From the NCBI GenBank assembly GCA_001051155.2, contig JYIP02000002.1:5437315-5501314 (forward strand): a DNA stretch of 64,000 bases, read 5' to 3'. The notes under the pieces were generated by a model, which worked only from the letters and a program-made list of their open reading frames with translations, was not told the DNA's origin and did no database searches. A program made the position numbers and the translations under genes. Position 1 is the stretch's first letter. Every line of letters starts with the position of its first letter. Below are positions 1 to 11,782 of the stretch, one piece after another. The DNA comes from Chrysoporthe austroafricana. Lineage: Eukaryota > Ascomycota > Sordariomycetes > Diaporthales > Cryphonectriaceae.

Positions 1-440
1 GTATTTTCGGAACGGAATGCGTTATCGTTATTTAGGTAATCGCGAAAGGTAAGCTTTTATTACTGGAATGCTATTCTTTCGAATCGGCTTCTTGCGAAAT
101 CGATTTTATTATAAGTAGTCCTGAACTGGGTATTATAATGCTTAAAGTAAGCCTTGAATTGAATTAAGAAAGCTTGAAAGTCCTTGCAAGTGCTTTTATA
201 AGGCTCGGGCTTATTAAGCTTAAAAGTTTTGGCTTATTGAAAGGCGTTAAAGCGGAAAACCTTATTCTTAACTTTCTTAAGCTATTAGTATAAAGCTATA
301 TTTTATTCCTGGAATTGTTCGTTAATAAAGATAACCGGATTTCTTTCTTAAAAGGCTTGGTTATTAAAAGAAAACGGGGTTTAAAGCGCTATCGTATTTC
401 TAGTATTGCTCAAAAGATATATACTAAACCGTTTTTAAAT
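1..440 (-). pseudogene. A0 gag, N-terminal part (RIP-degraded)
   Basis: Reverse-strand reading gives the same N-terminal gag found at 13017-13450 in A4, a helical region rich in Gln, Lys and Phe. It contains a conserved palindromic stretch that encodes alternating Lys-Leu-Asn residues. Gag would form the virus-like particle in the cytoplasm. Stops are TAA/TAG at Gln or Trp positions and no usable ATG survives. The downstream part, with the capsid core and zinc knuckle, lies left of the window. Confidence 0.65.
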
Positions 441-454
441 AAAAGTTATTAAAA

Positions 455-898
455 TATTATAAACGCTGCAGCAATTCTGAAATATATTGTAAAGTTAAAA
501 GGTTTATATTAATAAGAATAGTATTAAATATAGCTTTAAGTATTGAAATACGATTACTAAATATCGCAATATTTATAAATCTTAAGTAATTATTAATAAT
601 AAGGTCCAATTGATATTTAGATTAATAACTGAAAAGCTATTGCTATTTATCTAGTAAATATTTGGTTTTTATATATTCAGCTTTTTAGTATAGGATTACC
701 GGCTTATCAAGTAAGCTAATAAGCCTAGCTTATTAGCTTATTTGGTAATCTAATAATCCTTATTTTATCTAACTCTAATTTTAGCTTATATAAGCATTTG
801 TAAAGTTTTGCGGCTAAGCCTGAAAATTCCGGCATTGAATAAGCTATTTTGGGTAGCTTTTAATGCTATATCCCGGTTCCGCATATTGGCTTATAATA
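455..898 (-). repeat. A0 5' LTR (444 bp)
   Basis: The LTR is in antisense orientation. It begins (as read on +) with tattataaacgctgcagc and ends with ggcttataata, the reverse of the family ends TGTTATAA...TTATAACA after RIP. It belongs to the same U3 subtype as the solo LTR at 27978-28420, with a repeated aagctaataagcc/agcttattagctta palindrome in the middle. The gag of A0 follows immediately on the minus strand. Confidence 0.8.
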
Positions 899-2680
899 CT
901 TCTTAACTTAATTTAAAGCTTATTTCAAATATTACGGCGCTTAATTTAAGACTACTTACGATAAGATTGATTTCGCGAGAAGCTGCTTTGAAAGAATAGC
1001 TTTTTAGTAATAAGAGCTAATTTTCCAAAATTACTTAAATAATAGCGAAAACTTTCGTTCTGAAAATATTAAATGCATTTTTCAGCGCTATATTAATTTC
1101 GAATTAGCCTTTACTAAAACTTTTGGAAACCCGAATAAGAAGCGTATCGTAATATAGCAATTGGAAGCATTTCGACAAATTGGCTTAGCTGCGGATTATA
1201 TAGCCAAGTTCAAATAAATTATCGCTTATTTCGATTACGAAAACGAACCCTTTATGGATGCCTATTATGCAAAACTTAAGGAAAAAGTTAAAGACGAGCT
1301 TTATAAAGAAAACCGACCCGAAAGATTTAGCGAATTTATTAATAAGGCAATTTATATCAATAACCGGCTTTACGAATAGCGCTAGCAATAATAGAAGAAC
1401 TATAATAGCGCCCCGAAATACTAATTTAATTTAAAGAAGCGCAAATTCTAATAGAAAACCCGGAATAATATAGCTTATTCAAACATAATATATATTGGAC
1501 TTATAGAATTAAATACTTTAATACGAGAATAACGTAAAGGAATTACCTGTTATAATTGCAATAGAAAAGGCTATATTGTATGCAATTGCTATTAGGAAAA
1601 GAAAAAACGAGATTGGAAATTAATCCCGGAAAAATAAGTTAGCGTTATCTAGCAATAGGAACCCAATTAGCGAAGCAATAATATTTTACCGGAACGAGCA
1701 GCGGACCCTGGTTACGGCAATATAAGCTAGATAGCCTGCTATTAAAATTATTGCTTATTGTACTTTTCGGTAAAAGAAGATTTAAGATAGTTTTTATGCA
1801 AATTTAAAGAATAAAAACAACTCGCTATAAGAAGAAAAGGCCTTATTTATAACGCGGCTATAAATAGCAGTAATTCTAATTATTCAAATAACCTTTTAAA
1901 CGTTAAGGAAGAAAACTTGGGAAGGTTTCCTATAAACTATTATTTCAAACGACAATAGGATATAATAATAGAAGAAGAATTCGGCACTTAATAAACGGAA
2001 GCACTTATATTAAATGCTACGCTTAAGGAAATAGTATTGCAAAATAAGCAGCTAAATAACCTATTAACCTTTATACTTAAAGAAAAACGCTTTATAAAAG
2101 AAATAACCATTTGGGATATAGAATAGAAACGCTTAAAACGCAATAACTGAATATCCAAATATATTAAAGTTAAGTACTTTATTTATAAGCTTATATTATA
2201 GGAACTCCTTTAAAGCATTCCGTTCCAGAATAATAAATGCAGATTTCAGGAAAATAAAAGGATTAATTACTTATACTTTCGATATTATAAACTTGCTTGG
2301 ATATATTATATTTATTATAACTGCTAAATATATTTTAGTAAGAAAATTAAATACAATTGGTTTTCTATTAAGGAATAAAACCAGTTAATTTAGCCCATTA
2401 CGGAATCTCGAAAAAAATATAGAAAAGTCTTGCATATTGAAAATAATAATGCCCATATTAAACTATTTAATAATTGTCCGTAAAAGTGCGTTTAAAGAAA
2501 AACGATATAGGAATAATGCTATATTATAGCATATTCTATTTATATACAAAATAAGGCTAAAGAATGGCATCGATTGCAGAAAGCCGAAAAGGCAAAACAG
2601 TATAGCTAAAACCAAATGCGAAAGCTAGTAAAGCAAATAGCAAGAAAAGCTTAAAATACTTTAAAAGAAAAGAATCGCTT
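899..2680 (+). pseudogene. gag: A1 gag (capsid plus CCHC knuckle), RIP-degraded
   Basis: The frame reads through the retrotransposon gag core. Residues such as DYIAKFKQIIAYFDYENEPF and FSEFINKA are typical of chromovirus capsids. A zinc knuckle follows at 1548-1589: C-x2-C-x4-Y-x4-C, where the usual His is Tyr. Downstream is a basic region, then a block with the pattern KLAW...Y-x2-CQIYFSEK-x4-NWF (about 2290-2370) that fungal gypsy gag-protease linkers share. Many TAA/TAG interrupt the frame at Gln or Trp. The frame is one base off from pol (pol is at -1), so gag-pol expression by -1 frameshifting is inferred. The 5' end is missing because of the A0 insertion. Confidence 0.8.
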
Positions 2681-5600
2681 ATAATAAAATAATAGCCGAT
2701 TAGGATTACGAGGTCCTTATATGCAATTATAAAGGAAAACGAGAAATATATTATATTAAATGTATATATTAATAAGTAACGATATAGCGCACTTTTAAAT
2801 AATAGCGCATAAGGAAATTTCATTTTGCTATAAATAATTAATAGGAAACGAATTCCTTAAATGCAAAAAAAGGATTTTTATAGACTTAATATTATAAAAG
2901 GAAAAGCGATTATATATAACTTTAATATAATCGATATAGAAACTGATTACTTACTTATTTCGATCTAAAGCCTTATAATAAAAACTATTTTCGATATTAC
3001 AAATACGGTATAATACGAGTTAATTTTAGAAATACCCTAGCTTAAAAAGCATAACTTTCAAATCGATTGAATTACTAGCCAGATTTTATAAGAATAAGCT
3101 ATATTTACTGAAAAGAATGCAATTAATAAGAAAAGGAAAGTCTTAATTACTAAAGATAATATTAAGAATATACGCTTAAATAGGCTTAAATATGCCCTTA
3201 AAGCAAATAGACTTGCTAGAGAATAGGGAAGGGTTACGGATATTTCAAATCTATAAATATAAGTTAAAAATGGATTAAAGATTTAAGCGATTAGCGACCG
3301 ATAAGAGATCGGCTTAGCGCAAAGCATTATAAAGCTATATGAACTATGGAATTACAAAGAAATACTGCTTCCAAAACGACAAATATAGAAAAATTACAGG
3401 AAGAAATTTGGGCTAATAAATAATAAATACCCAAAACTACCGGAAGTTAAGCCCTGAAAATAATAATAGGAAGCTAGTAAAGTAAAATACGCTTAATAGT
3501 ATTTTTTGTTTTTCCAAATTTCAGAAAACAAGAAAAGACCGTTATTTGAACTTAAAAATATATTAAAGAAATATTATAAGTTTAAGAAACTATAATAAAA
3601 GAAATTCGATATTGGTTTACCAGAATACGGCTTTTTTGATTATAAGATTCTATTAAAAGAAAAGATAAAACCGTAAAATTATTCTATCTATAAGCTTAAT
3701 TAAACAAAATTCGAAATATTCAGAGAATATATTGACGAAAACTTAAAGAGAAGCTATATACGGAAATTGCAATTACTCGCAAAATATTCGATTCTATTCG
3801 TATTCAAAAAGAAGAGCAAATTACGATTTTGTATAAATTATCGATAGCTTAATAATATTACGATTAAGAATTGCTACTCTTTATTTTTAATAAGAGAAAT
3901 GCAAGATCGATTAATAAGAGCAAATTAGTTTATTATATTAAATTTCAAAGAAAGATATTATTATATCCGGATTTAGGAAAATAATATTTGGAAAATAGCT
4001 TTCAGAACTTATTACGGATATTTTGAATATATAATTTTACTTTTTAAACTAATTAACGCGCTTATATCTTTCTAAGAAATAATTAACAATATTTTCCGCA
4101 AATATTTAAATATTATTATTATTATTATTTATTTTAATAATATTTTTATTTATTTAAAAAATTTTGAATTATATAAATAGTATATATAGCAAGTATTTTA
4201 AATTTTATAAAATAATAAATTCCTAATTAAATCAAGTAAATATTATTTTTATTAGCAAAAAGTTAATTATTTTAATTATATAATAGAATTAAGCAAAATT
4301 AATATATAAAAAAATAAAGTTTAAATAATAAAAGAATAGCTTATATTAGAAAAAACTAAAAAAATTAAAATATTTTTTAATTATACTAACTTTTATTAAT
4401 AATTTATTCGAAATTATAGCAAAATCGTATGTCTTTTTACAGATTTTACGAAAAAAAATTGAAAGTTCGAATGGATATAAGAAATATAAGAAGCATTCGA
4501 TAAAATTAAAAAACGAATTATATTAAAACTTATATTTTGCAAAACAAACTCAAATAAGCTATTTGAAATCGAAACCGATATATCAGATTATGCATTCGGG
4601 AAATAATTTGGTTAATAAGACAATTAAAAACGTTTCAGAATTATAAGCAACTTTTCGAAAAAATTGAACGGCCCGGAATTCAATTATAATATCTTAAATA
4701 AGAAATTAATAGCAATTATAAAAGCATTTAAAGAATAGCAATACTATTTAATAAGGGCTAAATATTAAATTATAATATATTCCGATTATAAAAATTTAAT
4801 AATATTTATAATAATAAAAGTCTTAAATAAATAATAAGTTAAATAAGCAAAATTCTTTTCGCAATTTAATTTAAAAATTGTCTATTATAAAGGATTTAAG
4901 AATAGTAAAGTAAATGCATTTAGCAAATAATTAAATTATTAAAATATAAAACTTAAAAAGCTTCAAAATATTTTCTAATAAAATAAAGATAGCAATTTTA
5001 TAAATGAAATAAAGGAACTTAATGCAATTATTAAAATTTTTAATACTGAAAAGAAACCGGAAAATATAATTCCAGAAAAATAAGACAAATATATTAGGAA
5101 TATAAATAATGTACTTATATATAGCTATTAAGGAATTAAGGCTATTTACGAAAGAATTAAGAAATATTAGAATTTTCTAAAATTGAAAAAAAGAATTGAA
5201 ATAATCTTGTAAGAATGCAATAGCTATAAGAAAAACAAAATCGAATATTACAAGCTTTATAAATTATTCTAACCGCTTTTTATTTCGGAAGCAATTTGGC
5301 AATCTATTAGCTAAGATTTTATTACTAAGCTATTTCTTTTACGAAAACCTTTAACCAAAATGCAATACAATAATATTTTAATAATAGTTTATAAATTAAG
5401 CAAATATTCTTATTTCCTTTTTTATAAAGAAAGCAATATAGCAGAAAATCTTATATATACATTTCTTAAAATAATTATAGCTAATTATAGCATGCTTAAA
5501 GAAATTATTTCCGATAAGAATAGAAAGTTTGTATCAAATTTCTGGACTTTAATTATAAAACTATTCGGAATATAATAAAGAATATCTATAATATTCTACT

Positions 5601-6380
5601 TATAAATAAACGGGCAAATAGAATAAATAAATTAAATTATTAAGCAATACTTATAGCATTATATAAATTACGAATAAAATAATTAGGTTAAATTGCTATT
5701 ATTAATACAGTTCGTATATAATAGCGCAAATATAAGCATAATGAAAAAATTATCGTTCTATACGCTTTATAGCTATAACCCGATAGCTTATTATAACGAA
5801 TTACTAGGAATAAATACGGAAGCAGCAGAAAAACGAATCCGGAAAATTAAGAAAATCCAAAGAAAATTTCAAGAAAAACTGAAATTTATACAAGAAGGAA
5901 TAACGAAATATACTAATTCCAAAACGATTAAAGGACTAATCTTATAAGAAAAGGATAAAATTTATTTTATTTAACGAAAAGAGCATATTAGAATAATAAA
6001 ACCCTTTTATTCGTTAAATTATAAGAAATTTAGCTTATTCAGAATTCTAAAGAAAATTTCAAATATTAATTTCAAATTTGCATTACCCTATAAAATAAGA
6101 ATCTACCCGGTATTTCACATTTTATTCCTTAAACTAATATTAAAAGCAACTAGGATAGACAAATTAGTATAAATCGAAATTAATAAATCAGAATACGAAA
6201 TTGAACGAATCTTTAAATATTAAAGCTTAACCAAATATAAAGAATACTTAATCAAATAGAAAGGATATTACTCGAGCGAAAATAGCTAAAAATTAATCAG
6301 TAACCTGGATAATATATAATAAGCATTCAAGAAATATTAAAGAAAGCAATTAACTAGCTAGCCGGAAGAATAATCAAAAG
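2650..6380 (+). pseudogene. pol: A1 pol: protease, RT, RNase H, integrase, chromodomain
   Basis: One frame without net indels from the protease (active-site codons 2789-2821) to the chromodomain. The protease motif LLDSGA reads LLNNSA, so the catalytic Asp is lost, and ends with LILEIP*LKKHN at about 3010-3060. RT spans about 3530-4260, and its YxDD box is YFNN at 4130-4141. RNase H is about 4380-4960 and keeps ETDISDYAFG. Integrase is about 5150-6150: zinc site C-NS-Y (second Cys lost), catalytic DFI at 5315, SDK in the middle and E in NGQIEQIN near 5610. The longest open stretches are 5360-5575 and 5693-5947. The chromodomain (about 6185-6345) shows YEIERIFKY, EYLIK*KGYYSSENS and NLDN. All stops are RIP-type. 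Confidence 0.88.
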
Positions 6381-7030
6381 GATCCGGAATAGCTTTACGC
6401 TTTATAGTCAGATCAATAGCAAACTAGTCGATATTAGAACCAAATTGCTGCAAAGCAGTATCCAAATCAAAACTCTTAGGAAAGGGACTTTTAGGGACCA
6501 GAATTTCGAAAGCGCAATACTCGGCCTCGGCCTTATAACGCTCTTCCGCAGCTTTTTCCGCTTCTAACCTTTTTAGCTTCTCGATATTATTGATATTATA
6601 ACGGATAGCCCGCATTATCTTCTTATATTACATGCATTTCTGTTAACGCAAACGAAATACCTTTTCCTTTATAGCTTTTAGCTTATTTTCCAACTTCTAA
6701 TACTAATAAGCTATTTTGTAAAGCTTATCCGGAATAATTCCTAAAATGTTATATCGAGAATAATTAAGCCGTATATATTCCGAATAATATAAGGAATTAT
6801 TTTCCGAAACTTAATAATTAAGGATATTGCAACCCTTATAAAACGAATAAGAAGGCATTTATACGGAATGCTGCAAAACCGCTTCTAAAAGAGAATTACG
6901 ACGCTAGGTTTTAATCGAACGAGCAAAACGAGTTTTTTATATCTTGCCCGATATTCCGATTAGGAAAGAAAGATTATAAGACGGTTGTTAATAAAGGGTC
7001 TTATAGGAAATTATTAGAAACGACAATCGA
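6358..7030 (-). pseudogene. A1 antisense ORF (aORF), Cys-rich and coiled-coil
   Basis: Located between the chromodomain and the 3' LTR on the strand opposite to the element genes, tail-to-tail with pol and probably overlapping its end. The best preserved part (6424-6615) is open for 63 codons: a charged helix with NINNIEKLKRLEAEKAAEE, then a Pro/Ser stretch and SFDLDTALQQFG. Upstream in the same frame lie the Cys-containing segment and a long Leu/Glu/Lys coiled coil seen better in A5 (14139-14814). The family is not identified. Charged coiled-coil hypothetical proteins of this look occur near fungal transposons, but I can give no function. Confidence 0.6.
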
Positions 7031-7044
7031 TAGAAAGGAAATAA

Positions 7045-7490
7045 TATTATAACTTAATAGAGGACTAGAATGTATAGAAGGAAAGAGAAGCTAGCCAAAC
7101 GCTTCGCCCTTATCTTTATTTAAAGAAACCCTTATAATCGCTTACGCAATTTAGAGTTAGAGTTAAATAAGATAAAGATTACCAAATTATTAAATAATCC
7201 AATAAGCTAAAATTACCGGATTATTTAATAAGTTAGTAATTTAATACTGAAAAGCTGGATATATAAGAATAGGATATCTATTAAATAAGTTATTATAGCT
7301 TTTCCGTTATAAATTTAAGTATTATTTAAACCTTACTTTATAACTTAATAATAGGCTTATAAGCTTGTAAACATTGCAAATATTTATTAAATAAGTTTCC
7401 GGTATTTAAAGCTATATTTAATACCGCTTTTGCTAGCATAAACCTTTTAGCTTTATAGTTTATCTTAGGATTGTTGCAGCGTTTATAATA
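7045..7490 (+). repeat. A1 3' LTR (446 bp)
   Basis: Starts tattataacttaatag after the purine-rich tract gatagaaaggaaataa and ends gcagcgtttataata. The ends match the family LTR ends with CA changed to TA by RIP. The inner part holds the shared block with gaaaagctggatatataagaa and the R/U5-like tail. The next base (7491) is A2 pol, which fixes the border. Confidence 0.85.
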
Positions 7491-10400
7491 ACTTGCTAGA
7501 AAATAAAGAAAGGTTATAAGCATTTCGAACTTATAAATATAAATTAAGGACGAATTAAAAATTCAAACGATTAGCAATTAGTAAAGGATTGGTTTAATAC
7601 GGAACGTTATAAAGTTATATAGATTGTAAAACTACAAAAAAATACCGCTTCAAAAGCGATAAGTACGGGAAGATTATAAGCAGAAATTTAAGCCGACAAA
7701 CGATAAATACTCGAACCTTTTAAAGGTTAAGCCCCGAAAATAATAATAGGAAATAAGCGAAACAAAGTACGCTTAATAATACCTTTTATTCTTCCAAATC
7801 TTAGAAAATAAGGAAAGACCGTTACCCGAATTCGAAAATATATTAAAAGAATATTATAAGTTCAAAAAGTTATAGCAAAAGAAATTCGATACCGGCTTAT
7901 TAGAATATAGCTCTTTCGACTATAAAATTCTATTAAAAAAAAAACGAAATTACAAAATTACTTTATCTATAAGCTCGACTAAGCAAAATTCGAAATACTT
8001 AAGGAATATATTAACGAAAATCTAAAGAGAAGCTATATACGGAAATCGCAATTATTCGCAAGATACCCGATCTTATTTATATTCAAGAAAAATAGCAAAT
8101 TACGATTTTATATAGACTATCGATAGCTTAATAATATTATAATTAAGAACCGCTATCCTTTATTTCTAATAAGAGAAATGCGAAATCGGTTAATAGAAAC
8201 AAATTAATTTATTACGCTCGATCTTAAAGAAAGATATTATTATATCCGGATTAAAGAAAATAATATTTGGAAAATAGCTTTCAAAACCCGTTACGGATAT
8301 TTTGAATATATAATCTTACCTTTTAGGCTTACTAATGCGCCTATATCGTTCCAAGAAATAATTAATAATATTTTCTGTAAATACTTAAATATTATTATTA
8401 TCGTTTACTTTAATAATATCTTTATTTATTCAAGAGAATTTAAATTATATAAATAGTATATATAGTAAGTATTCTAGATTTTATAAAATAATAAGTTTTT
8501 AATCGAATTTAGCAAATATTATTTCTATTAATAGAAAATTAATTATTTCGGCTATATAATAGAATTAAGCAAGATTAGCATATAAAAAGATAAAATCTAA
8601 ATAATAAAGGAATAGCTTATATTCGAAAAAATTAAGGAAATTAAAGCATTTTTCGGCTATATTAACTTTTACTAATAGTTTATTCGAAATTATAGCAAGA
8701 TTGTATGCCTTTTTACAGATTTTACGAAAAAAGATTGCAAGTTCGAATAGATATAAGAAATACAAAAAGCATTTAACGAAATTAAAAAACGGGTTATATC
8801 GGAACTTATACTTTGCGAAATAGATTCAGATAAGCTATTTGAAATCGATATCGATATATCAGATTATGCATTCGGAAGATAATTAAGCTAATAGAACGAC
8901 TAAAGACGCTTTAGAATCGTAAGCAACTTCTCAAAGAAATTAAACGGTCCGGAATTCAATTACGGCATTCCGGATAAAAAACTAATAGCAATTATAAAAG
9001 CATTCGAAAAATAGCAATATTACTTAATCGGAACTAAATACTAGATTATAATGCATTCCGATTATAAGAATTTAATAATATTTATAATAATAAAAGTCCT
9101 GAATAGATAATAAATAAAATAAGCAGAATTTTTCTTATAATTCGATTTAAAAATCGTTTATTGCAAAGAATTCAAAAATAATAGAGCAAATGCGTTTAGC
9201 AAATAATCGGATTATTAAAATACGGAATTAAAAAAATTGCAAAATATTTTCAAGTAAGATAAAAATAACAATTTTGTAAATAAAGCTAGGGAATTTAATA
9301 CGATTATCAGAATCTTTAATAACGAAAAGAAATTAGAAAATATAATTACAGAAGAATAAAACGAATATATCAGAAATATATATAGCGCGCTTATATATAG
9401 CTATTAAGAAATTAAAGCTATTTATAAAAGAATTAAAAAATATTAAAACTTTTTAAGATTTAAAAAAAGGATTGAAATAATATTACGAGAATATAATAGC
9501 TATAAGAAAAACAAAATTAAATATTATAAGCTTTATAAACTGCTTTAACCGCTTCCCGTATTAAAAGCAATTTAGCAATTTATTAGCTAAGATTTTATTA
9601 TTAAGCTACTTTTCTTACGAAAACCTTTAACCAAAATGCAATATAATAGCATTTTAATAATAGTTTGCAAATTAAGCAAGTATGCTTATTTCTTCCTATA
9701 TAAAGAAAGCAATATAGCAAAAGACCTTGCATATATATTTTTCAGAATAATTATAATTAATTATAGCATGCTTAAGGAAATTATTTTCGATAGAAATAGG
9801 AAATTTGTATTAAATTTCTGGATTTCATTTATAAAACTATTCGGAATGTAATAAAAAATATTTATAGCATTCCATTCGCAAACGGATAAATAAATAGAAT
9901 AAACGAATTAAATTATCAAATAATATTTATAATATTATATAAATTACAAGCAAGATAATTGGGTTAACTTGCTATTATTAATACAGTTCGTATATAATAG
10001 CGCAAATATAAATATAATAAAGAAATTACCGTTCTATATGCTTTATAGCTATAATCCGATAGCTTATTATAACGAATTACTAGGAATAAATACAAAAGCA
10101 GCAGAAAAACGAATCCGGAAAATTAAAAAAATCCAAAAAGAACTTTAAGAAAAACTGAAATTTATACGAAAAAGAATAATAAGATATACTAATTCCAAAA
10201 GGATTAAAGGGCTAATTCTATAAGAAAGGAATAAAGTTTACTTTATTCGATAAAAAGAATATATTAGAACGATAAAACTCTCTTACTTGCTAGATTATAA
10301 GAAATTTAGCTTATTTAGAATTCTAAAGAAAATCTCAAATATTAATTTCGAACTTGCATTGCCTTATAGAATAAGAATCTACCCGGTATTTCATATTTCG

Positions 10401-10670
10401 TTTTTCGAACTAATACTAAAAGCAACCAGGACAAACGAATCGGTATAAACCGAAACTTATAAACTAAAATACGAAATTAAACGAATCTTTAAATATCGAA
10501 ACCCGATTAAATATAAAGAATATCTAATCAAGTAGAAAGGTTATTATTTAAGCGAAAATAGCTAGAAACTAATTAGCAACTTAAATAATGCACGATAAGC
10601 ATTCGAGGAATACTAGAAAGGGCAATTAATTAGCTAGCTAAAAGAATAATCGGACAAACCCGGTATAGCC
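7491..10670 (+). pseudogene. pol: A2 pol, from protease-RT linker to chromodomain
   Basis: Collinear with A1 pol from 3210 on. RT is about 7820-8550, with the YxDD box as YFNN (near 8409-8420) and the following IFIYS intact. The RNase H region has DIDISDYAFG near 8850. Integrase is about 9430-10430: DFI at 9591, an open stretch 9636-9851 with ISDxNRKF-like IIFDRNRKF (the Ser before Asp is changed), and later E in the NGQ-like segment. The chromodomain is about 10460-10610, with YEIKRIFKYRNP, EYLIK*KGYYLSENS and NLNNA. Stops are TAA/TAG at Gln or Trp codons. Protease and gag are absent because A1 interrupts the element. Confidence 0.85.
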
Positions 10671-11335
10671 TCGTATTTTGCGGCCAGGTTAATAGCAAAC
10701 CAATTAATATCAGAACCAAATTGTTATAAAGCAGCATCCAAATCAAAACTCTCAGGAAAAGGACCTTTAAAGATTAAAGCTTCCAAAGCGCAATGCTCGG
10801 TTTCGGCTTTGCAACGCTTTTCTTTAGCCTTTTCCATTTCTAACCGTTCTAGCTTTTCGATATTATCGATACCTCGACAAACAGCCCGTATTATTTTGTT
10901 ATACTACTTGCATTTCAGTTTCTCTTAACGAAAAATACGAGCATTTAATATCGCTGCCTCTTTTTTTATAGCTTCAAGCTCGGCTTCGAGCTGCTAATGC
11001 TTAATAGTAATACGGTTTAGCTAAGCAAGGGAAAGCTCCCGAACATTATAGTTTGCAAGGCTTAAACGGATATATAACAAATAATAAGAGGACTTGGAAT
11101 TTAATAAACGACATTCCTTTTCCAATTTATAGGATTTGTAATAAAAATAAAGCATGGGCATAATAGATTTAGATAAGGCTACCGTACGGAAAAGAAAAAC
11201 TTTTTATTTAGCTTTTGAGAATTTCGTTATACGAAAGCTAGCAACCCTATTAGATATCTTAATTAAGAAATTGTAATAATAAAAAAAGGATTTCAGAAAG
11301 CTTACAAAAAAATTATTAAGGATAACAATTAATAA
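10634..11335 (-). pseudogene. A2 antisense ORF (aORF)
   Basis: Same position and orientation as in A1, A4 and A5. The minus strand shows the helical NIEKLERLEMEKA-like segment (about 10820-10880), the SFDLD tail (about 10730-10760) and the upstream coiled coil. It ends at a TAG opposite 10634-10636, inside or next to the pol terminus. It shares its reading pattern with A5, but a larger share of codons has been hit. Product unknown. Confidence 0.5.
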
Positions 11336-11347
11336 GAAAGGGGATAA
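11334..11347 (+). other. A2 polypurine tract
   Basis: aagaaaggggataa lies directly 5' of the 3' LTR, the place where plus-strand DNA synthesis is primed in LTR retrotransposons. The same tract, slightly mutated, precedes the 3' LTRs of A1 (7031-7044), A4 (37816-37828) and, in reverse, A5 (14126-14140). Confidence 0.7.
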
Positions 11348-11782
11348 TATTATAACCCAAGAAAGAATTAAAGTATACGGAAGAAAAGAAGAATTCGCCC
11401 CGTGCTTTACTACTGGCCTTTTTAAAGAAGGCTTTACGACTACTTATATAAGCAAGGGTTAGGGCTAGCTTGGATTAATAAGATCGATATCGATCCAGGA
11501 AAATCGATAGGCTCGGTATAAGAACCTATCGATCCAGAACTAAAGAGCTGAATATTTAAAGACAAAATATTTATTAAATAGATTACTATAGCTTTTTAGT
11601 CGTAAATCTAAATATTACTTAAACCTTATAATACCTTTAAGTAATGGCTTTATAAGCTTATAAATATTGCAATATTTATTAAATAAGTTTCCGGTATTCA
11701 AAGCTATATTTGATACCGCTTTTACTAGTATAAACCATTTAACTTTACAGTTTATCTTAAGATTGCTATAGCATTTATAATA
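11348..11782 (+). repeat. A2 3' LTR (435 bp) with palindromic U3
   Basis: Starts tattataacccaag and ends gcatttataata. The U3 differs from all other copies. It carries the perfect palindrome gatcgatatcgatc (11482-11495) and an inverted repeat atcgatagg/cctatcgat (11503-11511 and 11525-11533) in a less AT-rich patch. The downstream part (from about 11545) is the common family A LTR. Confidence 0.85.

Larger units (their letters stand above)
1..898 (-). mobile_element. Element A0: 5' end of a family A chromovirus, continues off the left edge
   Basis: The copy lies on the minus strand. Its 5' LTR (455-898) is followed leftward by the N-terminal half of gag (about 1-440), and the rest lies outside the window. 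It is inserted in the gag of A1, whose sequence resumes at 899 with bases matching the A4 gag around 13285. Only the right copy of the target duplication (899-903, cttct) is visible, so the TSD cannot be tested here. CpA is almost absent while CpG is common, the RIP pattern. Confidence 0.8.
899..7490 (+). mobile_element. Element A1: family A chromovirus, 5' end off the window
   Basis: Plus-strand copy. In order: C-terminal two thirds of gag (899-2680), pol (2650-6380), antisense ORF (6358-7030) and the 3' LTR (7045-7490). Its 5' LTR and gag start are displaced to the left by the A0 insertion at 899. It is itself inserted in the protease-RT linker of A2: bases 7491 onward match 3210 onward of this same element. 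The expected left TSD partner of acttg (7491-7495) lies outside the window. Confidence 0.85.
7491..11782 (+). mobile_element. Element A2: family A chromovirus, 3' two thirds
   Basis: Plus-strand copy, cut at 7491 by the A1 insertion. It keeps the RT to chromodomain part of pol, the antisense ORF, the polypurine tract and the 3' LTR (11348-11782). Its protease, gag and 5' LTR would resume left of A1, outside the window. The flank to the right is A3 gag in the opposite orientation, with the right TSD copy attca at 11783-11787. Confidence 0.85.

Noticed and set aside
2557..2823. Minus-strand ORF of 83-88 codons that recurs at 33333-33584 and 63401-63652, Leu/Ile/Phe-rich like a membrane protein
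   Set aside because: It is the antisense of the gag/protease junction. RIP-made TAA/TAG in the sense strand read as TTA/CTA (Leu) on the other, which opens the frame and makes it look hydrophobic.
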